Part shown: positions 8,552-17,400 of the stretch, piece by piece
Layout: every line of letters begins with the position of its first letter
How positions within the stretch are numbered: position 1 is the stretch's first letter
From: Lysobacter prati
GTDB lineage: Bacteria; Pseudomonadota; Gammaproteobacteria; Xanthomonadales; Xanthomonadaceae
Length of the DNA stretch: 64,000 nt
Direction of reading: 5' to 3'
Assembly: GCF_009765215.1 (NCBI RefSeq)
Contig: NZ_VLNV01000001.1
Span: 992,001 to 1,056,000 of the forward strand
The notes under the pieces: generated by a model
Seen by the model: the letters and a program-made list of their open reading frames with translations, nothing else
Told to the model about the DNA's origin: nothing
Databases searched by the model: none
Made by a program: the position numbers and the translations under genes

Positions 8552-10198
8552 TCAGCCCGATGCCTTGCCGCTGTCGCCTTCTGCCACCGGCACCAGGCGC
8601 AGGTCCTGGAAGTCGAAGCTGAAGTCGGTCAGGGGCGAGATCGCTTCCATCCGCGCTTCGCGTATTGCGCCATCGGCATCGAGGGCGAAACTGACGAACG
8701 CATCGGCATTGAGCCAGCGCTCGTTCCAGCGAACCATGAAGGTGTCGTGCTGCCACGGCGTGAGCTCACCCACCAGCTCCGGCGTGCGGCTGAAGCGCAT
8801 GACCAGCTTGCCGTCGCGCTGCTCCACCACGACGTCGCCGTACCACGGGTCGCGGTAGGTGCGTGCATAGCGTGCCAGCGGCAGAGACGGCGGCGCGGCG
8901 ATCGCGCGCGCATCCTGATGCTTCTTCCAGTCCTCGTCGGCCTTGCCCTTCGACTTGGCAAGAGCGGCGGCGTAGGCGGCGCTCCAGTCGGTCTTCGGCG
9001 CATCGAGATAGGCATCGAGCACGCGCAGGGTGACGGCGTTGAACGCACCGCCGACTTCTGCATTGGTCAGCACGATCACGCCGAGCTTGTGTTCCGGCAC
9101 CAGGGTCAGGCGCGAGACCATGCCCGGCCATCCGCCGGTGTGCCAGACCAGCTTGTTGCCGCGATAGTCGGACAGTTGCCAGCCCTCGCCGTAGCCGAGG
9201 AAGTTCGGCTTGGCCGCTTCCAGTTCCGGCACCGACGGCTTGGCGATCGGGATGGGTGTCAGGACCGACCACATGCCCTGCTGGCGCTCCTCGCTGAAAA
9301 TCCGTTGTTCGTTGCCGTGCGCGTCGCGGTAGGTGCCACCGGCGAGCTGCATGTTCATCCACCGGCTCATGTCGTGCACGCTGGAGTAGATGCCGCCGGC
9401 ACCGGAGACATTGCCCCACGACATCCGCGGCGCCGGCTGCAGGTCCTTGAAGTCGGCCTTGGCGTAACCGGTGGCGACGTTGTCGCGCGGACGCAGTGCA
9501 TCGCTGTTGAATCTGGTGTCGCGCATGCCCAGCGGGGTGAAGATGCGCTGCTGCAGGAACTGCGCATAGGACTGGCCGCTGGCTTTCTCGATCACCAGCT
9601 GCGCCACGCCGTAAAGGATGTTGTCGTAGGCGTACTGGCCGCGGAAGCTGCCGGTCAGCGGCACGTCCTTGAGCCGGCGCGCGACTTCTTCGGTGCTGTA
9701 GTCGGTGCCGGGCCAGTACAGCAGGTCGCCCGCGCCCAGGCCGAGGCCGCTGCGATGTGCGAGCAGGTCGCGCACGCGCATCTCGCGGGTCACGTACGGG
9801 TCGGACATGCGGAACCACGGCAAATGATCGGTGACGCGGTCGTCGAGACTGAGCTTGCCTTCGTCGGCAAGGATCGAAAGCGCGGCGGCCGTGAAGGCCT
9901 TGGTGTTGGAAGCGATGGCGAACAAGGTGTTGGCGTCGACCGGCTTCGACTTGCCGTCCTTGCCGACTTCGCGCGCGCCGAAGCCACGTTCGAACACGAC
10001 CTGGCCGTCCTTGACGATGGCAACGGCGATGCCGGGAACATCGAACTGCTTGCGCACGCCCTCGACGTACGGGTCGAAGTCCTGCAACTGCGGCGGCAGC
10101 GTCGTCGCTGCGGGCCCTTCCTGCGCCACGGCAATGCCCTGCGCCATCAGCGCCAGGCCCAATACGGCGCCGCGCGCCGGAATCAATCGCAAAGACAT
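8552..10198 (-). CDS. serine hydrolase of the beta-lactamase/AmpC-like superfamily
   Basis: A 548-residue exported enzyme with a signal peptide of about 25 residues. The penicillin-binding-protein fold is marked by SNTK (Ser97, Lys100), YDN (Tyr191) and HTGG in the KTG position. A further C-terminal domain of about 150 residues resembles the DUF3471-type beta domain fused to many such hydrolases. The likely role is cleavage of peptide or ester substrates in the periplasm rather than antibiotic resistance, but this is not provable here. The start at 10198 gives the signal peptide; the longer upstream frame is a shadow of the divergent flavoprotein gene. Confidence 0.88.
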   Translation of the reverse strand: MSLRLIPARGAVLGLALMAQGIAVAQEGPAATTLPPQLQDFDPYVEGVRKQFDVPGIAVAIVKDGQVVFERGFGAREVGKDGKSKPVDANTLFAIASNTKAFTAAALSILADEGKLSLDDRVTDHLPWFRMSDPYVTREMRVRDLLAHRSGLGLGAGDLLYWPGTDYSTEEVARRLKDVPLTGSFRGQYAYDNILYGVAQLVIEKASGQSYAQFLQQRIFTPLGMRDTRFNSDALRPRDNVATGYAKADFKDLQPAPRMSWGNVSGAGGIYSSVHDMSRWMNMQLAGGTYRDAHGNEQRIFSEERQQGMWSVLTPIPIAKPSVPELEAAKPNFLGYGEGWQLSDYRGNKLVWHTGGWPGMVSRLTLVPEHKLGVIVLTNAEVGGAFNAVTLRVLDAYLDAPKTDWSAAYAAALAKSKGKADEDWKKHQDARAIAAPPSLPLARYARTYRDPWYGDVVVEQRDGKLVMRFSRTPELVGELTPWQHDTFMVRWNERWLNADAFVSFALDADGAIREARMEAISPLTDFSFDFQDLRLVPVAEGDSGKASG

Positions 10199-10339
10199 GC
10201 GTTGGTCTGCTCCCCAGGGTTGCAGCCACCTTAGCCAAACGGGGACGCGATCCCAAGCCCCGCCCTTTGCAGGACGCGGGCGCTCACAAGGCAAGCAGGC
10301 ATAATTCCGCTCTTCCCCCACCTGGCAGCAGCCTCGCCA

Positions 10340-11599
10340 ATGTCCGCCCCGACCCGCCCCCCTCGCCTGGCCATCATCGGTGGCGGCCCCGCCGGCCTGA
10401 TGGCGGCCGAAGTCGCGCGCGCGGCCGGGCTGCAGGTCGATCTGTTCGAGGCCAAGGGTTCTGTGGGGCGCAAGTTCCTGATCGCCGGCAAGGGCGGCCT
10501 CAACCTGACCCACGGCGAACCGCGACCGGGGTTCGACGCGCGTTACGGGTCGCGTCGCGACGAGATTGCCGCCTGGCTCGACGATTTCGATGCGGACGCG
10601 CTGCGCGAATGGGCACGCGACGGATTCGGCATCGACACCTATGTCGGCACCTCCGGCCGCGTCTTCCCGATGGACCGCAAGGCCGCGCCGCTGCTGCGTG
10701 GCTGGGTGCGACGACTGCGCGAACAGGGTGTGGACTTCCACGTCCAGCATCGCTGGCTGGGCTGGAACGACGACGGCGCCCTGCGCTTTGCCACGCCCGA
10801 TGGAGAACTGGCATTCGCCGCCGACGCAACGGTGCTCGCGCTCGGCGGTGGCAGCTGGCCGGAGCTGGGCTCCGACGGCGCCTGGGAGGATCTGCTGCGC
10901 ACGCGCGGCGTCGACGTCGCACCGCTGCAACCGTCCAACTGCGGCTTCGACATCGGCTGGAGCGAGCACTTCGCCGGCCGCCATGGCGGCGCCCCCTTGA
11001 AGCCGGTCGTCGCCCACTGGCGCGACGCTGCCGGCGCCGAACACGAGCTGCAAGGCGAATGCGTCGTCACCGCTACGGGTATCGAAGGCAGCCTGGTCTA
11101 CGCGCTGTCGTCAACGCTGCGCGATGCGATTGCGGCGACGGGCGAGGCCCGCATCGAGCTCGACCTCGCGCCGCGCCGCGACCTCCAGCGGCTGCAGCAC
11201 GACCTGGCCCGGCCGCGTGGTGGACGCAGCCTGAGCGAACACCTGCGGCGCCATGCCGGCATCACCGGCGTCAAATCCGGCTTGTTGCATGAAGTGCTGG
11301 GCAAGGAGGCGTTGCACGACGATGCGGTGCTGGCGCGAACGATCAAGCGCCTGCCATTGCGGCTACTGCGTCCACGGCCGATTGCCGAAGCCATCAGCAG
11401 CGCCGGTGGCGTTCGCCTGGAAGCGCTCGACGAGGCGTTGATGATCCGCTCGATGCCCGGCGTGTTCTGTGCTGGAGAGATGCTCGACTGGGAAGCGCCG
11501 ACCGGGGGCTATCTGTTGACTGCGTGCTTCGCCAGCGGATTGCGCGCCGCGCGCGGCGCGGTGACGTGGCTGGCCGTAGGAGCGGGCCCGGTCCCGTAG
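10340..11599 (+). CDS. TIGR03862-type flavoprotein (HI0933 family)
   Basis: A 419-residue FAD protein with the dinucleotide motif LAIIGGGPAGLMAAEVARAA (residues 10-29), the signature GRKFLIAGKGGLNLTHGEP, and a closing CAGEMLDWEAPTGGYLLTAC. The GKGGLNLTH form separates this subgroup from the GGGRCNFTN form at 1994-3184. Its function is unknown. It is divergent from the serine hydrolase gene, with a 141-bp shared upstream region. Confidence 0.9.
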   Translation: MSAPTRPPRLAIIGGGPAGLMAAEVARAAGLQVDLFEAKGSVGRKFLIAGKGGLNLTHGEPRPGFDARYGSRRDEIAAWLDDFDADALREWARDGFGIDTYVGTSGRVFPMDRKAAPLLRGWVRRLREQGVDFHVQHRWLGWNDDGALRFATPDGELAFAADATVLALGGGSWPELGSDGAWEDLLRTRGVDVAPLQPSNCGFDIGWSEHFAGRHGGAPLKPVVAHWRDAAGAEHELQGECVVTATGIEGSLVYALSSTLRDAIAATGEARIELDLAPRRDLQRLQHDLARPRGGRSLSEHLRRHAGITGVKSGLLHEVLGKEALHDDAVLARTIKRLPLRLLRPRPIAEAISSAGGVRLEALDEALMIRSMPGVFCAGEMLDWEAPTGGYLLTACFASGLRAARGAVTWLAVGAGPVP

Positions 11600-11601
11600 T
11601 T

Positions 11602-12264
11602 TCAGTTCTTGGCCGGAGCGGCTACGGGCAGGTACGTCGTGCTCGCGCACAGCTCGGTGCCCTTGGCGCTTGCGGCCGGCATGTCGGCGCCTTTCAGCCC
11701 GATCACTTTGACCACTTCGCCGCCGGTCTCCATCACCTTGGCCAGCGCAATGAAACCGGTGCGGTTGCCGCCGCACATGGCATTGGACGGCATCTGCGTC
11801 GGCGGCGTTTCCTCGAGCACGCGGCGCAGTTCGATTTCCTGGTCGGGCGCCACCATCATCGCCTGGGCATAGGTATTGCCTGCCGAGTACTGGTCAGCGC
11901 CGTTGACTATCGCCACACGCTCGGTGGTGAAGCTGGCGCCATTGTCGCCACGCATTGCGTTGTCTTCGATGCTGAGCTTGCCCGTCACCGCGGTTGCGAC
12001 CGGATTGCCCGGCTCGAACTCGCCCATGGCCACCGCTTTCACCATCGGCGGCGCGGCGCGCTCGACCGGCTCGGCATTGACGTCCGGTTGCGGATTGGCC
12101 GCCGGTGCAGGTGCGGTGATCTCCTCCGGCGGGGCGCTGTTGACCGGTGCCTGCTTCTCACAGGCGGCCATCAGCAGCGTGGTGGCGACCACCAGGGACA
12201 AGGCGACGTGCCTGGGCACTCGAAGGCTGGGAGCCGCAATACTCACCGGTCGTGCTGAAGCCAT
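11602..12264 (-). CDS. hypothetical lipoprotein
   Basis: A 220-residue protein with a long basic-hydrophobic signal ending in a lipobox (TLLMAACEK, Cys35). A Pro/Ala-rich linker of about 40 residues follows, then a globular part with two later cysteines (MCGGNRTGF and GTELCAST) that could form a disulfide. I recognise no family. The ATG at 12264 has GAGGA at a normal distance, better than the upstream GTG at 12276. The stop lies 2 nt from the stop of the convergent flavoprotein gene. Confidence 0.72.
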   Translation of the reverse strand: MASARPVSIAAPSLRVPRHVALSLVVATTLLMAACEKQAPVNSAPPEEITAPAPAANPQPDVNAEPVERAAPPMVKAVAMGEFEPGNPVATAVTGKLSIEDNAMRGDNGASFTTERVAIVNGADQYSAGNTYAQAMMVAPDQEIELRRVLEETPPTQMPSNAMCGGNRTGFIALAKVMETGGEVVKVIGLKGADMPAASAKGTELCASTTYLPVAAPAKN

Positions 12265-12337
12265 CAGTGTCCTCACTTGTCGTGGTCCGTGGCGCTTGCG
12301 TCGTCGACGAACGTCGCCCGGTCGCTATCGACTGCGG

Positions 12338-13120
12338 TCAGGCAGCGTGGTCGATCAGGTCTTTGGCGTCAGCGTCGATCGCATCGATCAGGGGGTGCAG
12401 TTCGGGGTCGAGCGCCACGCGCTCGTCGAACACGAAGCAGCGGCCGTCATAGTGGCGTCCGCCAACGCGTTCAAAGTAACCCAGAATGCCGCCGTCGAGC
12501 TGCAATACGTTGCTCATTCCCTCGGCCTGCATCCACAACGCCGCCTTTTCGCAGCGGATGCCGCCGGTGCAGAAGCTGACCACCGTGGCATCGCCGAGCG
12601 CATCGCGGTGCGGTTCCAGCGCCTGAGGCAGGTCGGTGAAGTTGTCGATCGGCAGGGTCAACGCATCGCTGAAGGTGCCGTAGCCGAACTCCTCGCGGTT
12701 GCGCGTATCGAGCATCACCACGCGCTTGCCGGCGTCGTCGTGGCCCTGGTCGAGCCAGCGCGCCAGCGTTTCGGGCATCACCGCCGGCGCCCTGCCGGTC
12801 AGTGGCGAGGCGTTGTCGCGACGGAAGCTGATGATCTCCGGCTTGACCTTCACCTTCAGTCGCGCGAACGGCTGGCGCTGGCTGCGGCTGGACTTGACGA
12901 TCAGGTCGGCGAAGCCGTCCTGCGCGCGCAGGGCATCGAGAAAGCCATGGATGGCCTGGTCCGTGCCGGCCAGAAAGACGTTGATGCCCTCGCCTGCCAC
13001 CAGCATGGAGCCGCGCAGACCCAGGTTCTCGGCCCGCAACCTCAGTTGTGCGGCAAGGTCCTCGGGGTTCTGGATGGGGGTGAAGTGGTAGGCGGCGATA
13101 TTGAGCAGCATGGTGCGCAT
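12338..13120 (-). CDS. trhO: tRNA uridine(34) hydroxylase TrhO (rhodanese family, YceA)
   Basis: A 260-residue protein. The N-terminal acylphosphatase-like domain (MLLNIAAYHFTPI, VAGEGINVFLAG) is followed by a rhodanese domain with LDTRNREEFGYGTF and the active loop FCTGGIRCEKA (Cys184, Cys190). TrhO catalyses oxygen-dependent 5-hydroxylation of U34 in tRNA. The C-terminus after GGRHYDGRCFVFDERVA is shorter than in E. coli and lacks its Cys-rich tail. The ATG at 13120 is chosen, with 13111 possible. Confidence 0.92.
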   Translation of the reverse strand: MRTMLLNIAAYHFTPIQNPEDLAAQLRLRAENLGLRGSMLVAGEGINVFLAGTDQAIHGFLDALRAQDGFADLIVKSSRSQRQPFARLKVKVKPEIISFRRDNASPLTGRAPAVMPETLARWLDQGHDDAGKRVVMLDTRNREEFGYGTFSDALTLPIDNFTDLPQALEPHRDALGDATVVSFCTGGIRCEKAALWMQAEGMSNVLQLDGGILGYFERVGGRHYDGRCFVFDERVALDPELHPLIDAIDADAKDLIDHAA

Positions 13121-13167
13121 TGTAAACGCCGCAGGACGGACCTCAGGCCATCCGCCCAAGTCATTGA

Positions 13168-13824
13168 TTAGTCTTGATTCATCGGCGGCGACTGGCGCAA
13201 CCACCCGGCCGCCAGGGCGAGCCAGGCCAAGATCGCCATGACCACCAGTTTCTGGCTCAGCCCCCGTGGCAGCTCGCGCCACAGCGCGAGCACCCACAGG
13301 GCCGCGAAGCAGAACAGGGCCAGCCCGAAGGCGACGGCAAAGCGGCCGCTCCAGTGCGGGTCGGTGCGGAAGCGCCACGACTGCCAAAGCATGCCCAGGG
13401 TCGTGAACAGGAACGCCAGCGGTGCGGCGATGGCGTGGACGATCGCACCTGCCGTCAGCTCGCGACCGCCGCCCAGGTCGGTCTCGGCCTGGGCGGTGAT
13501 GGCCAGGGCAACCGAGCCGAGAAAGAACAGCAACAGCACCCCTTGCCTTCCCGGCCCTGCCGCAATGACACGGTAGTAGCCGGTCGCCATCACCGCGATG
13601 GCAATGGCCAGGGCCACGTAGGCGCACTGCAGCCAAGGCCCATAGGGCCCGATCAGATAGAAGCTCAGCGGCACCCGGATCCAGTCGAGGTCGTCGCGCA
13701 GCACCTGCACTGCAACGGCGGAGGCAAGGAACCAGGCGATGGCCACCAGCGCGACAGTCCCCAGGTTGCGGGCCAGTGCCCGCTCCCTGTACTTCGTGCC
13801 AACGGAGACATCGATGCCCGACAT
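13168..13824 (-). CDS. DUF998 integral membrane protein
   Basis: A 218-residue protein with about six hydrophobic segments (for example ALVAIAWFLASAVAVQVL and LVVMAILAWLALAAGWL). The loop SFYLIGPYGPWLQCAYVAL after the first helix matches DUF998. Its function is unknown. It starts at 13824 with a GGAG upstream; the frame extending to 14499 is a shadow of the DUF1993 gene. Neighbours suggest no pathway. Confidence 0.8.
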   Translation of the reverse strand: MSGIDVSVGTKYRERALARNLGTVALVAIAWFLASAVAVQVLRDDLDWIRVPLSFYLIGPYGPWLQCAYVALAIAIAVMATGYYRVIAAGPGRQGVLLLFFLGSVALAITAQAETDLGGGRELTAGAIVHAIAAPLAFLFTTLGMLWQSWRFRTDPHWSGRFAVAFGLALFCFAALWVLALWRELPRGLSQKLVVMAILAWLALAAGWLRQSPPMNQD

Positions 13825-13870
13825 CACCTCGACTCCGGGATCCAGATTGACGGTGATCGCTAAAGAACGA

Positions 13871-14380
13871 TCAGCGCACGCCCATGAAATCCAGCTTGCC
13901 CACCGCGACGCCGTTGTGGCGCAGCAGTGCATATGCAGTTGTAACGTGGAAGTAGAACTGCGGCAGGCCATAGTGCAGCAGGTAGGCCGAACCGGTGAAG
14001 CGGCGCTCCTTCGGCGTGCCCGGACGCAGCACGATCTCGCGCTCGTGGCTGCCTTCGAACAGCAGCGGGTCGAGGCCGTCCATGAACGCGAGCGTGCGCG
14101 CAATGCGTGCATGCAGCTGGGCGAAGTCCTGCTCGGTGTCGTCGTAGGCCGGAACCTCGACGTCGGCCAGGCGCGCGGGCACGCTCTTGGCAAAATCGCA
14201 GGCGATCTGCACCTGGCGCACCAGCGGGAACATGTCGGGGAACAGCCGCGCCTGCAACAGCACCTCGCCGTCGATCTTCTTCTCGCTGGCATAGGCCTCG
14301 GCCTTTTCCAGCAGGCCGGCCATGGCACCGAGCATCTGCCTGAATACCGGAACCGATGCGTCGTACATCGAAATGGACAT
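13871..14380 (-). CDS. DUF1993 domain protein
   Basis: A 169-residue protein matching DUF1993 from end to end (MYDASVPVFRQMLGAMAGLL, LLQARLFPDMFPLVRQVQIA, YLLHYGLPQFYFHVTTAYAL). The predicted structure is an all-alpha DinB-like bundle, with several His residues in the last two helices. No biochemical role is established. It is followed by the DUF998 gene after 46 bp and may be co-transcribed with it. Confidence 0.85.
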   Translation of the reverse strand: MSISMYDASVPVFRQMLGAMAGLLEKAEAYASEKKIDGEVLLQARLFPDMFPLVRQVQIACDFAKSVPARLADVEVPAYDDTEQDFAQLHARIARTLAFMDGLDPLLFEGSHEREIVLRPGTPKERRFTGSAYLLHYGLPQFYFHVTTAYALLRHNGVAVGKLDFMGVR

Positions 14381-14459
14381 GCCTTGCCTCGTATGGGTTG
14401 ACGTAGCCGAGCATGGTACAGGGCGCCGGCGTCAGCCTTGCCGCTGCCGTGCGCAACAT

Positions 14460-14488
14460 AGCGTCCCGGTGCCGGAGACCGGGACGCT
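14460..14488 (-). terminator. hairpin downstream of the adhesin gene
   Basis: An 11-bp stem, AGCGTCCCGGT paired with ACCGGGACGCT, around a 7-nt loop. It lies 7 nt beyond the adhesin stop on the minus strand. No U tract follows, so it may stabilise the 3' end or act as an imperfect terminator. Confidence 0.55.
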
Positions 14489-14495
14489 TGCGCGA

Positions 14496-17400
14496 TCACC
14501 AGCCGACGCCGATACCGACGCCGGCAGACTGCTCGCTGCCACTGAATGCCGCACCCACCGACAGTGAGACGTTGCGCTTGACCAGTCGCTGGTAGCCGAC
14601 CGCCAATGCCTCCTCCCCTTCCGCATAGCCGGCACCGACCGAAACGCGGTTGAGGGTCTGGATGTTGGCCGCGCTGCTGGCCATGTGCACCATCGCCGCC
14701 GTCATCGCGCCCTGGCGGTTGATGCGCTGGTCGGTGGCGCGGAACTCGTCGTTGACCTCCCCGCGCAGGTCCTCGATCGCCTGCATCGGCAGGGTGACGA
14801 TCTGGTTGATCTGCTGGTCGGTGTAGGCGTTGGCCTGGTTCAGTGTCACCGCCGCCTGGTTCGACATCTGCTGCACGTTGACCGCATCGGTGGCCGCGGT
14901 TCCCTCCGCGACATTGACCACCTGGCGCGCATTGCCGGTGGAACCGACCGAGACCGTGTTGGCGCGGTCGGCGACCGAGTTCGCGCCGACGGCGACGCTG
15001 TTGTCCGCGGTCGCGCTTGCACCCCCACCGGCGGCCACGCTGTTGCTGCCGGTCGCCGAGGCCGTGGCACCGCCCCCGTTGGCGGTGAAGCGCGGATCAC
15101 TCCCCGAGCCACTGCCGCCGGTGACCTCGATATTGGTCACGCGACCGTCCAGGTTGGCCAGGGCGTTGCCGACATCGTTAAACACGTTGCCGCCGATGGT
15201 GTAGCTGGGCGGCGTGATCGCGCCGCCCGGGCCTACCGCCGCACCGCCGCCGAAGATCGCCACCACGTTCTGACCCATCGTCGACAGCTGCCCGACGTTG
15301 ACCGCATCGGTGGCGGCACTGCCCGCTGCGACGTTGGTCACCTTGCGCTCCGCTCCAGCACTGCCCACTGAGACCTCGCCGAACGAGTTCTGCGGGGCGG
15401 CCAGCGCATAGGCGGTGTAGCCGCTCTGCGCACCGACCGTGGTCTGCGATGCCGAACCCAACGCAACGCTCAGCGCATGGTTCACACCCGAACCCGCGCC
15501 CAGCGCCACGCCCTGCTCGCCGTTGACCTGCGCCTGGCTGCCCACGGCAATGCCGGAAGCGAGCAGCACCTGCGTGTCGCGACCGATGGCGATCGCGCCC
15601 GCAGCGGCCCCGTCGACAATGGCGCCATTGCCAATGCCGATACCGTTGTCGCCGTTGACCACCGTGGTCGGGCCGACCGCGATCGAATCGGTTCCGACCG
15701 CGAGCGAATCACCCAGGACGGAGTTGGCGTGGAAGTAGGTCGAGCTGGTCGTGGTGACCGCGTTCAACGCGCCCCGCAACTGCCGGATGGTGACCGCGTC
15801 CTGGTCTTCCGTGCCGTCGGCGACGTGTGTGATCTGGCGATAGGACGTATCCGTGCCGAGCGAGACAGCGCCAAGCAGCGTCGCATCGGTGGTGTCGATG
15901 GGAATGGCCGTCGAACCGGCCGGGATCGACCCCGTGGTTGGTGCGAGTGCGCGATTGGAGAGCGAATCGGAGCCGAGCGCGACCGCGCCGATGACGGTCG
16001 AGACCGTGTTGTTGCCCAGGGCCAGTGAACCGGACTGCTGCGCCTGCGACAGGAAACCCAACGCAACCGACCCTTGTCCCACCGCGAGGTTGAGGTTGCC
16101 CACGGCCACCGCACCGTTACCGGTGGCGGAGTTGTCCTGGCCCAGCGCAACGGCGCCGTCGCCGGTGGCGAAATTGGGGTCGCCAATGGCCACCGCGCCA
16201 TTGCCTTCGGCGGTGTTGCCCGCGCCGATCGAGACCGAGCTGCCACCGCGTGCCGCCGAATTGCGGCCGATGGCAACAGCGCCACTGGTGGAGGCATTGG
16301 CGCCGAATCCGGCAGCGAACGCACCGTCCGCCGAGGCTGTCGACAACATGCCGATGGCCACGCTGTTGGCGCCACCTGCATTGGACGAGGCCCCCATCGC
16401 GACCGACCTCGTGCCGGCCGCGACCGCGTCGTCACTGCCATCGTTGAGACCCTCGGCCTGGAAATACCGGTTGTCCGAGGTAGCGCTGGCAAGCTGGCTG
16501 AGATTGACCGCATCGGTCGGCGCAGTACCCGCGGCGACATGGATGATCTGTCGTTCGTTGCCGGCCGTGCCGAGCGACAGCGCGCTGCCGCGATCGGCAA
16601 CCGAACCGATGCCGAGCGCGATGCTGCCGTCACCGGTGGCCTGCGCAAGCCGCCCGAGCGCCATCGATCCGGTGCCGCTGGCCAGCGAATCACCACCGAC
16701 CGCCATCGACAGGTCACCACTGGCAGTGCTGTCGCTGCCGACCGCGACCGCACGGAAACCGCTGGCTTCAGAGAACGCGCCTGCCGCCATCGAGCCCAGG
16801 CCGCTGGCGACGGCATCGTCATTGAGCACCGTGCTCTGCGCCTTGAAGTGGCGATTGCCGGCCACGGCGTCGTTGAGCTGGCTGACATTCACCGCATCGG
16901 TCAGCGCCGTGCCTACCGCGACATTGACGATCTTGCGCTCGCCGCCAACGATGCCGACCGAGACGGTGTTGGCCTGGTCGGCCACCGATCCCGCGCCCAA
17001 GGCCACGGCATTGATCGCGGTGACACTGGTGCCGAAGCCCAGTGCCGTGCCCTGTGCCGCCGTCACGCTGCTGGTCGCACCCAATGCGGAGGCCTGGGTC
17101 GCACCGGCGCCGATAATCGCGCCTGCGCCGACGGCAGTGCCCTGGTCGGCTTCGACGCGGGCGTTGTTGCCGACCGTCGTGTCGTCCGTTCCTGCGGCAA
17201 GACTCGTGCGGCCGATGGCAATGCTGCCCACGCCACCGGCAACGCTTGCCTGGCCGACCGCGATCGCGCTTTCGGCTTGCGCCCACGCGTCCGCGCCGAC
17301 GGCCACCGAGTTGATACCGTCAGCCTCGCTGAACTGCCCCAGCGACGTCGACGCGGTGCCGACGGCAAGGGCCGAGCGACCCAGCGCGGTGGCGAACGCG

